DNA of 33,398 bases from UBA1801 sp035353395 (GTDB lineage: Bacteria > Acidobacteriota > Holophagae > Holophagales > Holophagaceae). Under the pieces are notes generated by a model that was not told the DNA's origin, ran no database searches, and worked only from the letters and a program-made list of their open reading frames with translations. The stretch lies in assembly GCA_035353395.1 (NCBI GenBank), contig DAOPZL010000034.1, positions 1 to 33,398 on the forward strand, read 5' to 3'. Every line of letters begins with the position of its first letter. Positions within the stretch are counted from its first letter, which is position 1. Below, in pieces: positions 1 through 7,193 of the stretch. The position numbers and the translations under genes are program-made.

Positions 1-652
1 TGATCTCGAATTCCGCAAGGGCGGCCATCGGGACCAGGAACTCGGCGATGTGGACGGCCCCGACGATGATCAAGCGGGGCATGCGGGACAGGATGTCCAC
101 GAAGAGCTTGAGACCATCTGATTCGAACACGGTCCCCGGAAGGTTCGGGAACCGCCCCAGGACACTCTGGACCAGCTGTTCTTGCTGGTCGGCGAGCTCG
201 AGGTCACCTTCGGTGTGGCCATCCTCGAAAACGGCCAGCTTGCGGTTGATCAGTTCCGGCGGCCCCTCCAGCACGCTGACGACGCCTACCGGCTTCCGCT
301 GGTCCATCCGGGTCCTGATCTGATCATAGACGCTGGCATAGGCGCTGAAAGGCTCGACGAAGACCCGGATGGTACCGCCGCAGGTCAGGCCTGCCTCGAG
401 GGCCGATTCCTGGGTGACCCCGAAGGAGAGCAGTCGGGGCTCCCCGGATCGGATGGAGGCCTGGGCCGCCTCGATCACCGCGTTCTCCACGCATCCGGCG
501 CTGACGGAGCCGGCGATGCCGCCGGCCAGGTTGACCGCGAGCTTGGCCCCGACTTGCCGGGGAGCCGAGCCCCAGGTCTCGATCACGGTTCCGATGGCGA
601 TCTGCTCTCCCTGCTGTCGCCATCTGTCCAGGCTGGCCAGGATGTCTCTCAT
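1..652 (-). CDS. XdhC/CoxI-family protein, N-terminal part (runs off the left edge)
   Basis: The visible 217 residues start MRDILASLDRWRQQGEQIAI and carry the XdhC/CoxI N-terminal hallmark GSVSAGCVENAV (about residues 47-58), followed near the edge by LIIVGAVHIAEFLVPMAALA, which matches the start of the C-terminal Rossmann domain (usually GGxHIAxPL). XdhC-family proteins bind molybdenum cofactor, help its sulfuration and insert it into hydroxylases; that role is family knowledge. The ATG at 652 is preceded by an AGGAG sequence. It is the last visible gene of operon A, 29 nt after arsD, so it is probably co-transcribed with arsenic genes, and a molybdoenzyme client could lie just outside the window. 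The C-terminus is missing, so XdhC, CoxI and YqeB-like subtypes cannot be separated. Confidence 0.85.
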   Translation of the reverse strand, partial: MRDILASLDRWRQQGEQIAIGTVIETWGSAPRQVGAKLAVNLAGGIAGSVSAGCVENAVIEAAQASIRSGEPRLLSFGVTQESALEAGLTCGGTIRVFVEPFSAYASVYDQIRTRMDQRKPVGVVSVLEGPPELINRKLAVFEDGHTEGDLELADQQEQLVQSVLGRFPNLPGTVFESDGLKLFVDILSRMPRLIIVGAVHIAEFLVPMAALAEFEI

Positions 653-681
653 GGAAGATCTCCTCGGAGAGGGTCGGGTGC

Positions 682-1251
682 TCAGTCCCGGTTGAGGGTC
701 GTGCGGTCCGTTCCGTGCGCGTCCTGTCGGGGCTTCAGATAGCGTTCGGCCAGGCCAAGGACAGCGCCGGCCGGGACCTCCCTGACCGTCCTGGCGGTCG
801 TGACGGCCCGCATCATGTCCTCCCTGGACACGCCCAGTTTCCTGGCCTTGTCGTAGTGGGCCCTGAAGCAGGTCTCGCAGTTGGATGCGATGGCGGCTCC
901 GATGGCCACGAGTTCCGCGACCGCCTCCGTGTAGATGCTCGGCAGCGGGGGCTCCACGCCGGCCCACAAGGCCAGGTCCGCTCGGGAGGGGTATTTCCCC
1001 TGGCTTCTGATGCTCCCGCCCGCCTTCACGATCGGAAGGGCTTCCACGCCGGATCCATGCAGCGCGGCGTTGACCTCCGGATCGGCGGTGAATTCGAAGG
1101 GCTGCTGGGAAAGGTTGTAACGCTCCACCTCGATCCCCTGGGCCTTCAGCCAGTCGAGGTCCGCGGCGAACCGGACAAGCTCCGGGTCCACGGAGGGTCC
1201 GCAGATGCCCGTCGAGCAGCACATGGGTGGATCGAAAACCCTGATCTTCAT
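682..1251 (-). CDS. arsD: ArsD arsenite metallochaperone fused to an AhpD-like (carboxymuconolactone decarboxylase family) domain
   Basis: This 189-residue protein begins as a classical ArsD (MKIRVFDPPMCCSTGICGPS) with the As(III)-binding trio at C11, C12 and C17, equivalent to C12, C13 and C18 of plasmid R773 ArsD. The ArsD fold runs to about residue 105. Residues 106-172 form an AhpD/CMD-like helical domain with the redox motif CETC (C125, C128) and a following H-x-x-x-A-R pattern. ArsD receives As(III) from cytosolic thiols and passes it to ArsA. The fused domain resembles peroxidase-partner disulfide oxidoreductases and is closely similar to the stand-alone AhpD-like gene at 11965-12249. 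I chose the ATG at 1251 rather than 1257 because the GGAGG then lies 7 nt upstream and the start matches ordinary ArsD. It sits between the HesB-like gene and xdhC. Confidence 0.9.
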   Translation of the reverse strand: MKIRVFDPPMCCSTGICGPSVDPELVRFAADLDWLKAQGIEVERYNLSQQPFEFTADPEVNAALHGSGVEALPIVKAGGSIRSQGKYPSRADLALWAGVEPPLPSIYTEAVAELVAIGAAIASNCETCFRAHYDKARKLGVSREDMMRAVTTARTVREVPAGAVLGLAERYLKPRQDAHGTDRTTLNRD

Positions 1252-1283
1252 GGTCATGCCTCCACGATTTCCTGGATGCCCAT

Positions 1284-1586
1284 CTATCCGCAGCAGCTTC
1301 CGCTGGCCGGGTTCTGGATGATGAACCCCTTCTTCGGTCCGGCGCTCCTGTAGTCGATCGTCATGCCGTCCAGCGCCGTGACGGCCTGCTTCTCCAGGCA
1401 GATCGAAAGCCCGTCCCGCTCCATGAGGAAGTCGCCCGGCTGGCCTTCCTCGACCATGTCCATGCCCACGGCCGGGCCACAGCACCCACTGCCCATGGTG
1501 AAGATGCGGATCGACTGGCCTTCTTTCCCCTGCTTGTGCAGGAGGCGCTTGAATTCCGTGATGGCATCAGGGGTTATCTGCAGCAT
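1284..1586 (-). CDS. IscA/HesB-like A-type protein, CC variant
   Basis: This 100-residue protein is the normal length for an A-type Fe-S carrier (IscA/HesB/ErpA). The three cysteine positions of the family are recognisable but altered: GSGCCGPAVGM has C35 and C36 at the IscA C35 site, and the usual CGCG C-terminus is replaced by SGSCCG (C98, C99). It resembles the HesB-related family in which some members carry selenocysteine at the first site; here all codons are ordinary Cys. Such proteins carry or donate Fe-S clusters. In an arsenic operon, a role in cluster repair or direct As(III) binding is inference. Its ATG overlaps the end of arsA by 13 nt and has AAGGAG upstream, so translation is probably coupled to arsA. 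Confidence 0.85.
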   Translation of the reverse strand: MLQITPDAITEFKRLLHKQGKEGQSIRIFTMGSGCCGPAVGMDMVEEGQPGDFLMERDGLSICLEKQAVTALDGMTIDYRSAGPKKGFIIQNPASGSCCG

Positions 1587-3328
1587 GGGAGGGTCTCCTT
1601 CGTCGGGACGTTGAGGGTGGAGGGTTCCCAGGGGGCCAGGACCACCTCGGCGGAATGCCGACGCAGCTCCTCGAGGTGCGCCCCCTCGCAGGCCTGACGT
1701 GAGCGCAGGACCGGATCGGTGACGGTCAGAGGCGTGAGGCTCTGGTTGACGACCCAGCAGAATGGATGGATGCCGGCTCTGGCGAGGTCCCGCTCGAGCT
1801 GCATGGCCTCGTGGATGGGCGTCGCCTCCGGGATCGTGACCAGCACGATCCGGGTATAGGACGGGTCCCTCAGCCTCGGAAGCAGCTTCTGGACCGCCTC
1901 GGGCGCGTTGCTGGCCTTCTTCAGGACTTCGCGGTGATAGGCTTCCGCCGCGTCCAGCAGGAGCAGGGTGTGCCCCGTGGGCGCAGTGTCGATGATGACG
2001 AATCCGTCCTCCCCCTGGGCCACGGTCTCGGCGAATGCCCTGAAGACCGCGATCTCCTCGGTGCAGGGGGACCTCAGGTCCTCTTCCAGCAGCGCCCGCC
2101 CCTGCGCGTCCAGATCCTTTCCGGCATTCGAGAGCACGTCCTCGGTATACCTCCGCGTCTCCAACTCGGGGTCGATGCGGGTCACGGAGAGGGTCGCGGG
2201 ACGGTCCCCGATGGCGTGCGCCACGTGGGCCGCGGGATCGGTCGTGGTCAGGACCACCCGGGAGCCTCCCCGGGCGAGCTGGGTCGCGATGTGGGCCGCC
2301 AGCGTGGTCTTCCCCACGCCGCCCTTCCCCATGGTCAGGATCACCCCCTTGCCGGGCGCAGCCAGCCTCTGGACCAGGGCGTCGAGGTTGTCCATGCCAT
2401 CCATGCAGGAAGATCCCCGAGGGATGGCCCCGGTCGACCGGGCCGCAGAGTGGCCCATGGACCTCAGGGCTTCGATCCCGACGAGGCCATAGGGGAGCAG
2501 GGGGACTTCCATACGTGGGAGACGTCCGATCCCTTCCGGGATCTCCTGGATGGCGGATCGAGCTCTGGACTCCATGGCTGCCGCGACCGGATCCCCGGCG
2601 TCCTGAGCCTTGAAAATGCCGTTGACGAGGAGCAGGAGGTTCTCGATGCCGAGCTGGGAGAGCTCGACACGCGTACGTTCGGCCTCACCGAGGGACGAAC
2701 GGTCCGGCTTGGCCACAAGGACCAAGGTAGTGCGTGCCGCATCGCGCAGGGCTTCATGAGTGGCGGCATACAAGGATTTCTGGGCACCCAGCCCCGACAG
2801 CGGCCCCAGGCACGAAGTCCCTCCGACATTGCTCTCGATGAAGCTGGACCAGGCGGCAGGCAGTTCGAGGAGCCGCAGGGTGTGTCCAGTCGGTGCAGTA
2901 TCGAACAGGACATGATCGTAGCTTGCCGTGGTGCCTGGATCCCCCAGAAGCTTGGAGAACTCGTCGAACGCGGCGATCTCCATGGTGCACGCGCCGGACA
3001 GCTGCTCCTCCATGCTCGCCACGACCGCCGGAGGCATGAGGTTCCGGACGGGACCGACGATGCGCTCCCGGTAGTCCCGCGCGGCCTGCTCCGGATCGAT
3101 GTTCAGGGCATGGAGACCCGGCACCTCGGGAAGGGGAGTGGGCGTCGAGGTCAAGTGGACGCCGAGGACCTCGTCGAGGTTCGAGGCCGGATCCGTGCTC
3201 ACCAGCAGGACGCGCTTGCCGGAATCGGCCAGGTCGATGGCCGTCGCGCAGGCGGATGAGGTCTTCCCTGTCCCCCCCTTGCCGGTGAAGAACAGGATGC
3301 GGGTCGGATTCTGGATGAGAGCGGTCAT
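1574..3328 (-). CDS. arsA: ArsA arsenite-stimulated ATPase (two-domain)
   Basis: At 584 residues this equals the length of R773 ArsA. There are two deviant Walker A motifs, GKGGTGKT at 16-23 and GKGGVGKT at 334-341, and each half repeats the DTAPTGHTL signature (about 143 and 447). All three metalloid-site cysteines are present: C114 in SGACTMEIA, C173 in TSCLGPL and C422 in SPCTEEIA, matching C113, C172 and C422 of the E. coli protein. ArsA energises the ArsB arsenite channel in the inner membrane and takes As(III) from ArsD. No ArsB or Acr3 is seen in the window, so its partner is unknown. The ATG at 3328 has AGGAA 6 nt upstream. The C-terminus ends LPCCR, an extra vicinal Cys pair. It lies in operon A, 48 nt after the second arsC copy. 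Confidence 0.97.
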   Translation of the reverse strand: MTALIQNPTRILFFTGKGGTGKTSSACATAIDLADSGKRVLLVSTDPASNLDEVLGVHLTSTPTPLPEVPGLHALNIDPEQAARDYRERIVGPVRNLMPPAVVASMEEQLSGACTMEIAAFDEFSKLLGDPGTTASYDHVLFDTAPTGHTLRLLELPAAWSSFIESNVGGTSCLGPLSGLGAQKSLYAATHEALRDAARTTLVLVAKPDRSSLGEAERTRVELSQLGIENLLLLVNGIFKAQDAGDPVAAAMESRARSAIQEIPEGIGRLPRMEVPLLPYGLVGIEALRSMGHSAARSTGAIPRGSSCMDGMDNLDALVQRLAAPGKGVILTMGKGGVGKTTLAAHIATQLARGGSRVVLTTTDPAAHVAHAIGDRPATLSVTRIDPELETRRYTEDVLSNAGKDLDAQGRALLEEDLRSPCTEEIAVFRAFAETVAQGEDGFVIIDTAPTGHTLLLLDAAEAYHREVLKKASNAPEAVQKLLPRLRDPSYTRIVLVTIPEATPIHEAMQLERDLARAGIHPFCWVVNQSLTPLTVTDPVLRSRQACEGAHLEELRRHSAEVVLAPWEPSTLNVPTKETLPCCR

Positions 3329-3376
3329 GTCGAATTCCTGGTGAAATCATGGCTGACGGGACGTGGGCCGGCATGC

Positions 3377-4213
3377 CTACCGGGGCAGGCCCCGTTCCCT
3401 GGCGAAGGCTTCCAGCAGCCTGGAAAGCGCCTCGCGTGTCCCCCTGAAGCGGCGCAGCCGTTCATCCTCCTCCAGGGCGGGGTCGACGCCTGCCGGGTCC
3501 GGCAAGGGCCAGTGGAGGCGATCCACGTTGCCCAGGAAGGCTGGGCACACCTCCTCGGCGCACAAGGTGACCACGACTCCGACGGAAGCCGGATCGATCT
3601 CGTCGACATGACTCGAGGCCCAGCCTGAAGCGTCCACACCGATCTCGCGGAGAACCTGGACGGACATGGGGTGGATCTTTGTGGGACGACTGCCGGCGCT
3701 CATGACGCGCAGGCCGGGGAACATCTTCCTGGCGATGCCTTCAGCAATCTGGCTCCTGGCTGCATTGGTCGTGTCGAGGAAGAGGATGGACTGGACCATC
3801 GGCCGCCTCGACTTGGGCGTGATGGCAGCCCTGGGGCTCACACCGATGAGCTCCGCATCGGGATCGGAAGCCAGCGGCATGCCCGCGTCTTCCCAGGCGA
3901 TCATGCCGCCGTCCAGGCAGGCGATCCGGGTGAACCCGTTGGCGAGCAGCAGGCGGGCGGCCTCCTTCGTATAGACCCCCGAGGTATCGGCCAGGATGAG
4001 GAGGCGGTCCTTCGGAAGTTCCGTGTGGCTGGCCGAAAGGAAGGGCTGCGGGATGTGGAAGATGTTCTTGACCGCGAAGGCCCGCATCTCGACCAGCTCG
4101 TCGGTCCGGAGGTCCACGAGACACGCCCCTGCCTGGAGCTCTTCGCGGGCCTCCCGGGGCGAAAGGAAGCGCAGGCCGGGCACGGGGCGACTCATGGCTT
4201 GCAAGGGATCCAT
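3377..4213 (-). CDS. Rhodanese-ArsC fusion paralogue with catalytic Cys replaced by Asp (likely pseudoenzyme)
   Basis: This 278-residue protein is co-linear with the upstream arsC. Residues 13-115 are rhodanese-like and 139-278 form a low-molecular-weight phosphatase/ArsC domain. The P-loop of this arsenate reductase class (CxxNxxRS) reads LDTTNAARSQ: residue 147 is Asp (codon GAC), where the neighbouring copy has Cys147. The two downstream redox cysteines remain (C218 and C223 in LCAEEVCP), as does the HWPLPDP motif. The rhodanese part also lacks its active-site Cys (ILADTSGVYT). Arsenate reduction by the usual Cys relay should be impossible. A regulatory, arsenical-binding or partner role for the active copy is inference. 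The ATG at 4213 has GGAGG 7 nt upstream. The frame is intact, which argues against simple decay. Confidence 0.9.
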   Translation of the reverse strand: MDPLQAMSRPVPGLRFLSPREAREELQAGACLVDLRTDELVEMRAFAVKNIFHIPQPFLSASHTELPKDRLLILADTSGVYTKEAARLLLANGFTRIACLDGGMIAWEDAGMPLASDPDAELIGVSPRAAITPKSRRPMVQSILFLDTTNAARSQIAEGIARKMFPGLRVMSAGSRPTKIHPMSVQVLREIGVDASGWASSHVDEIDPASVGVVVTLCAEEVCPAFLGNVDRLHWPLPDPAGVDPALEEDERLRRFRGTREALSRLLEAFARERGLPR

Positions 4214-4235
4214 CGCGTTTCCTCCAGTTCCCACC

Positions 4236-5084
4236 CTACTTCTTGTCTGAACCCAGCAGCCCGCGCTCCCGCCCGAACGCCTCCAGGCGGCGCTGGATCT
4301 CGTCGCGGGTCGACCTGAAGCGCTCGAGCATGGCTTCTCGGCCCAGCGCGCGGTCATCGCTGACGGGGTCAGGCAGCGGCCAGTGGAGTCGGTCGACGTT
4401 CCCCGCGAAGACGGGACAGACCTCTTCCGCGCACAGGGTGATGACGACGCCCACGGCCTTGGCGTCGATGTCCTTCACATCCTTGGAGAAGTAATACCTG
4501 GCGTTGACGCCCACCTCCTCCAGCACCTCGATCGCATAGGGGTTGACCTTGGACGGATGGCTTCCGGCGCTAAGCACCAGCAGCCCAGGGAACAGCTTCT
4601 TCGCCAGGCCTTCCGCGATCTGGCTCCTCGCCGAGTTGGCCACGCACAGGAACAGGATGGACTGGACCATCTCCATGGAGGCCTTCTGGGATCTCATGAC
4701 GCACGAGCACTCCCCGTACATCATGGAGTCGGGATCGACCTTCAAGGGCATCTTGGCTTCGTCCCAGGACAACATCCCTCCATCAAGACAGGCGACCAGG
4801 GCGAAGCCGTTCGAGAGCAACAGGCGTGCGGCGGCCTTGGTGTAGACGCCCGAGGAATCCGCAAGAATGAGCAGGCGGTCCTTCGGCAGCTCGGAGATGC
4901 AGGTCTCCAGACTCCGGTGAGGGATATGGAACACCGCGGGAACCGCGAAGGACTTCATCTCTGCCAGTTCGTCAGAGCGCAGGTCCACCAGGGCAGCTCC
5001 CGCCTGGAGCTCCTCGTAGGCCTCCCTGGGAGACAGGAATCGAAGACCCGGGATCGTGGTGTTGTTTTCAAGGAGAGAACTCAT
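4236..5084 (-). CDS. arsC: Arsenate reductase, rhodanese-ArsC fusion (thioredoxin-coupled LMW-PTPase type)
   Basis: The protein has 282 residues. An N-terminal rhodanese-like domain (about 13-115) has Ala where the rhodanese Cys should be (ILADSSGVYT), so it is probably a structural or binding module. The C-terminal domain (about 139-282) is a LMW-phosphatase-type arsenate reductase with the P-loop LCVANSARSQ (nucleophile C147) and the redox pair C218/C223 in LCAEEVCP, followed by the HWPLPDP general-acid loop. It reduces As(V) to As(III) in the cytoplasm and would be recycled by thioredoxin. I prefer the ATG at 5084, with GGGGAA 8 nt upstream; a TTG at 5099 in the same frame would add MGNAN. 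It follows arsR1 across an AT-rich 65-nt spacer and precedes its Cys-less paralogue by 22 nt. Confidence 0.93.
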   Translation of the reverse strand: MSSLLENNTTIPGLRFLSPREAYEELQAGAALVDLRSDELAEMKSFAVPAVFHIPHRSLETCISELPKDRLLILADSSGVYTKAAARLLLSNGFALVACLDGGMLSWDEAKMPLKVDPDSMMYGECSCVMRSQKASMEMVQSILFLCVANSARSQIAEGLAKKLFPGLLVLSAGSHPSKVNPYAIEVLEEVGVNARYYFSKDVKDIDAKAVGVVITLCAEEVCPVFAGNVDRLHWPLPDPVSDDRALGREAMLERFRSTRDEIQRRLEAFGRERGLLGSDKK

Positions 5085-5149
5085 GTTCGCATTCCCCAAA
5101 TGGCATTTTTCATAGTTATTAAAAATAAAATCTCATATTCAGAAGATAT
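5085..5149. promoter_or_regulatory. AT-rich spacer between arsR1 and arsC with a short direct repeat
   Basis: This short spacer and the 3' end of arsR1 are strikingly AT-rich in an otherwise high-GC island. On the plus strand ATATTCA occurs twice (5135-5141 and 5146-5152), one helical turn apart. Read on the minus strand, TTGAAT and TTTTAT separated by 17 nt could form an internal promoter for arsC. There is no T-tract hairpin typical of a terminator. The promoter reading is weak inference. Confidence 0.3.
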
Positions 5150-5599
5150 TCAATCTACAGAGACGTCAGCCCTGTCGGGATGCTCGCGTCGAATCGCTTT
5201 ATCGCCTTGCATGGATTTAATGTACATATTATTCGATTTGTTTTGAGAACAAACGAGATCCACTGGCGCCATCCTCACGGACAGGGCACGTTTCCTGTCG
5301 TCGTGGACCGGGCGTGTCTTGTCCAGGTATTTCCAGAGAACTTCAACCATCTCCAGAAGCGACCTCTTGGGTTTCAGTTTGTAGTACACCCACCGGCCGT
5401 CTTTCCGTTCCGAGAGCAGCCCTGCCCTGCGCAGTTCCGTCAAGTGCTCGGAGACGGTGGACGGCGCCAGACCCACCACAGCATTGATCTGGCAGACGCA
5501 GAGTTCGCCATCGCGCAGCACGGCCAGGATCCGAAGTCGTGCCGGGTGGGCAAGCGTCTTCAGGAGGTCGACCAGGGGCTCCATCGGTTCCATCGACAT
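5150..5599 (-). CDS. arsR: ArsR-family arsenite-responsive repressor (N-terminal CxC type)
   Basis: This 149-residue winged-helix protein has the ArsR core: TLAHPARLRIL, then GELCVCQI with C34 and C36 at the start of the alpha-3 site (R773 ArsR uses C32, C34 and C37), then the recognition helix APSTVSEHLTELRRAGL and the wing KDGRWVYYKL. As(III) binding to these cysteines releases the repressor from DNA. The last 35 residues or so (VDLVCSQNKS onward) are an unusual hydrophilic extension encoded by lower-GC DNA, which may be a later acquisition or a read-on into former intergenic sequence. The ATG at 5599 has CGGAG 9 nt upstream; ATGs at 5593 and 5584 are alternatives. It is the first gene of operon A. 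Confidence 0.93.
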   Translation of the reverse strand: MSMEPMEPLVDLLKTLAHPARLRILAVLRDGELCVCQINAVVGLAPSTVSEHLTELRRAGLLSERKDGRWVYYKLKPKRSLLEMVEVLWKYLDKTRPVHDDRKRALSVRMAPVDLVCSQNKSNNMYIKSMQGDKAIRREHPDRADVSVD

Positions 5600-5608
5600 T
5601 TCGAAAAT
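5598..5608. promoter_or_regulatory. Candidate ArsR operator element at the arsR1 start
   Basis: The 11-mer ATTTCGAAAAT, containing the palindrome TTTCGAAA, lies across the arsR1 start and ribosome-binding region. The same 11-mer occurs at 15572-15582 upstream of arsR3, and related TCGAAA-containing sequences lie at 10472-10489 (upstream of arsR2) and 15164-15179 (upstream of the arsN2-arsM fusion). Recurrence before ars genes suggests an operator; binding is inferred. Confidence 0.35.
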
Positions 5609-5687
5609 CTCCGAAGCAAATCCAAGCTACTCGTGAACCCGCCGGGACCCAAGGACCTTCTTGCGGAAGATAAGTCAACATCCCGTT

Positions 5688-5709
5688 TTGCAATGAATAA
5701 TATTGGCAA
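5688..5709. promoter_or_regulatory. AT-rich imperfect dyad upstream of arsR1
   Basis: TTGCAAT at 5688-5694 and ATTGGCAA at 5702-5709 form an imperfect inverted repeat about 90 nt upstream of the arsR1 start, within the 209-nt spacer (5600-5808) that separates operon B from operon A. On the minus strand the same stretch contains TTGCCA and AT-rich DNA suited to a promoter, but I see no convincing -35/-10 pair. Confidence 0.22.
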
Positions 5710-5808
5710 CACGGCTTGGCGCGGAACCGCCGAAAGGCCGGAGACCAGGTATCCTTGCTTCCCTATTTGGATTTTCCGGATCGAGATCCTTGACGTCGAA
5801 TCTGCGCC

Positions 5809-6135
5809 TCACGCCTGCCATCCGGAGGGGCCTTTGGCGATCTCCGCGTCGAGGATGGCCTTCAGGGTTCCCAGCTCGGGGAGCTCGCCGGAGATGACCA
5901 TCTGGCCGTTGATGTAGCCGGACGGGACCGTCTTGCGCTTGTCCAGCCCCTGGTAGCCCCTCGTGGGCGTGGCGTCCGGGGCTTCGCCGGCATAGTAGAC
6001 GTCCATCCGGACCCGATCCGGGTACTCCGCGACGACCGTCTTGAGAAGCGCCAGGATCTGCTTGCAGAGGGCCGTGGGGGGATAGGCCACCAGGGCCTCG
6101 ATCCTCAGTCGGTGGTTCTGGGCTGCCTCGTTCAT
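5809..6135 (-). CDS. Small thioredoxin-fold protein with a single Cys
   Basis: This 108-residue protein starts MNEAAQNHRLRIEALVAYPP. The pattern of beta strand (RIEALVAYPP), helix with a single Cys (C24 in TALCKQ), strand (VRMDVYYAG), a Pro-containing loop (KTVPSGYING) and terminal helix suggests a thioredoxin-like fold in which only the second Cys of a CxxC survives. The function is unknown; thiol or metalloid binding is possible. Its ATG overlaps the end of lplA by 4 nt and GGAGG lies upstream, so it is translationally coupled and is the last gene of operon B. I do not recognise a named family. Confidence 0.72.
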   Translation of the reverse strand: MNEAAQNHRLRIEALVAYPPTALCKQILALLKTVVAEYPDRVRMDVYYAGEAPDATPTRGYQGLDKRKTVPSGYINGQMVISGELPELGTLKAILDAEIAKGPSGWQA

Positions 6136-7193
6136 GGAACGGCTCCTCCGCGTCTGCGTCCCCCGTCTTCCAGGAGATCCGCCAGGGCCCTGGACAGGTC
6201 CTCGGGCAGCGGACTCCGGCGCACGATCTCCAGGGATTCCTGGAGGCTTCTGCCCTTGAGGCTGGCCGACAGGTCGGTCAGGCGCTCCTGGCGCTCGATC
6301 AGGAAGTCCCCCCGGATGGCCACGTCCACGATGCGCGGGCCGTCCAGCTCGAGATCCAGCACCACCACGCCGCTGGGCGCCTTGGTGGACAGGGTGGTCG
6401 AGAACGGCTTCCGCGTGGGGAAGGTCCACTCGGGCCGGGCGTACTTGGCGTCATGGAGCTCGTGGGCCTCCCGGGACTCCTCCTCGGTGAGCCGACCCGG
6501 CACCAGGTCGACCGGCATCCGCCGAGCCAGCGCCTCCAGCAGGCGCCCCATGGCCTCGGGAATGCCGACCGGCCTGCCGACGGCCTCCGAGAGGTTCAGC
6601 ACCCGGTCCCGGACCGTGGAGAACCCCTTGTCCGCGAACTTGAGCCTGGAGGGGCGCAGGGCTGCCTCCATCACCTGGATGTCCGTGCCGACCAGGAAGG
6701 TCCCGCTGTGGACCACGGCGGGACCCATCTCGACCTGGGCCGAGCCGTAGACCTTCCGCCCGCCGATCTCGACGTCGTTCACCGGCGCGGCCTGGGCGGT
6801 AACTCCGAATGTCCCGCACCAGTCCACCACGATCCCGCCCATGACTTGGTAGAGTTCCCGCGTCTCCCGGATCCCGAGGACGTCGAAGGCCGGGTGCCTG
6901 GGGAAGAAGGCGGAATAGCAGAAGCTGCCCGGGTCCTGGTAGACCGCCCCGCCGGGGTTGGGCCGCCGGACGACGTCGATGCCGTGCCGTCGGCAGTAGT
7001 CGACGTCCGCATCCTCCCGGGGATCCTGGAAGACGCCGACGAAGACGCACGGCGTCACCTGCCGGAGCCGGAAGGTGGGGGGGCTCTTGCCTTCGGAGAC
7101 CCGGCGCAGGAGGGTCTCCTCGATGGCGAAATGCAGGAAGGGATCGGTGATCCCATCCTCGAGCAGGCGCCATGGGAGACGGGTTTCAGACAA
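6132..7193 (-). CDS. lplA: Lipoate-protein ligase A-like protein
   Basis: The protein has 353 residues if translation starts at the TTG at 7193, which has GAGGTG 8 nt upstream and overlaps the preceding gene by 8 nt. The catalytic domain shows VVRRPNPGGAVYQDPGSFCY (about 74-93, the lipoyl-AMP loop, usually RRxSGGGAVYHD) and GGRKVYGSAQ (about 144-153, with K147 as the likely catalytic Lys). A C-terminal accessory domain (about 245-345) is present, as in full E. coli LplA. It would activate free lipoate with ATP and attach it to E2 or GcvH-type proteins. Lipoyl groups are a main target of As(III). Placement in an ArsR-led operon suggests re-lipoylation under arsenic stress, which is inference. 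Biotin or octanoate transfer is a less likely alternative. Confidence 0.88.
   Translation of the reverse strand: MSETRLPWRLLEDGITDPFLHFAIEETLLRRVSEGKSPPTFRLRQVTPCVFVGVFQDPREDADVDYCRRHGIDVVRRPNPGGAVYQDPGSFCYSAFFPRHPAFDVLGIRETRELYQVMGGIVVDWCGTFGVTAQAAPVNDVEIGGRKVYGSAQVEMGPAVVHSGTFLVGTDIQVMEAALRPSRLKFADKGFSTVRDRVLNLSEAVGRPVGIPEAMGRLLEALARRMPVDLVPGRLTEEESREAHELHDAKYARPEWTFPTRKPFSTTLSTKAPSGVVVLDLELDGPRIVDVAIRGDFLIERQERLTDLSASLKGRSLQESLEIVRRSPLPEDLSRALADLLEDGGRRRGGAVP

Noticed and set aside
1252..1485. Longer N-terminus for ArsD starting at 1485
   Set aside because: It overlaps the HesB-like gene, is Arg/Gly-rich without homology, and the strong GGAGG points to the ATG at 1251 where the ArsD fold starts.
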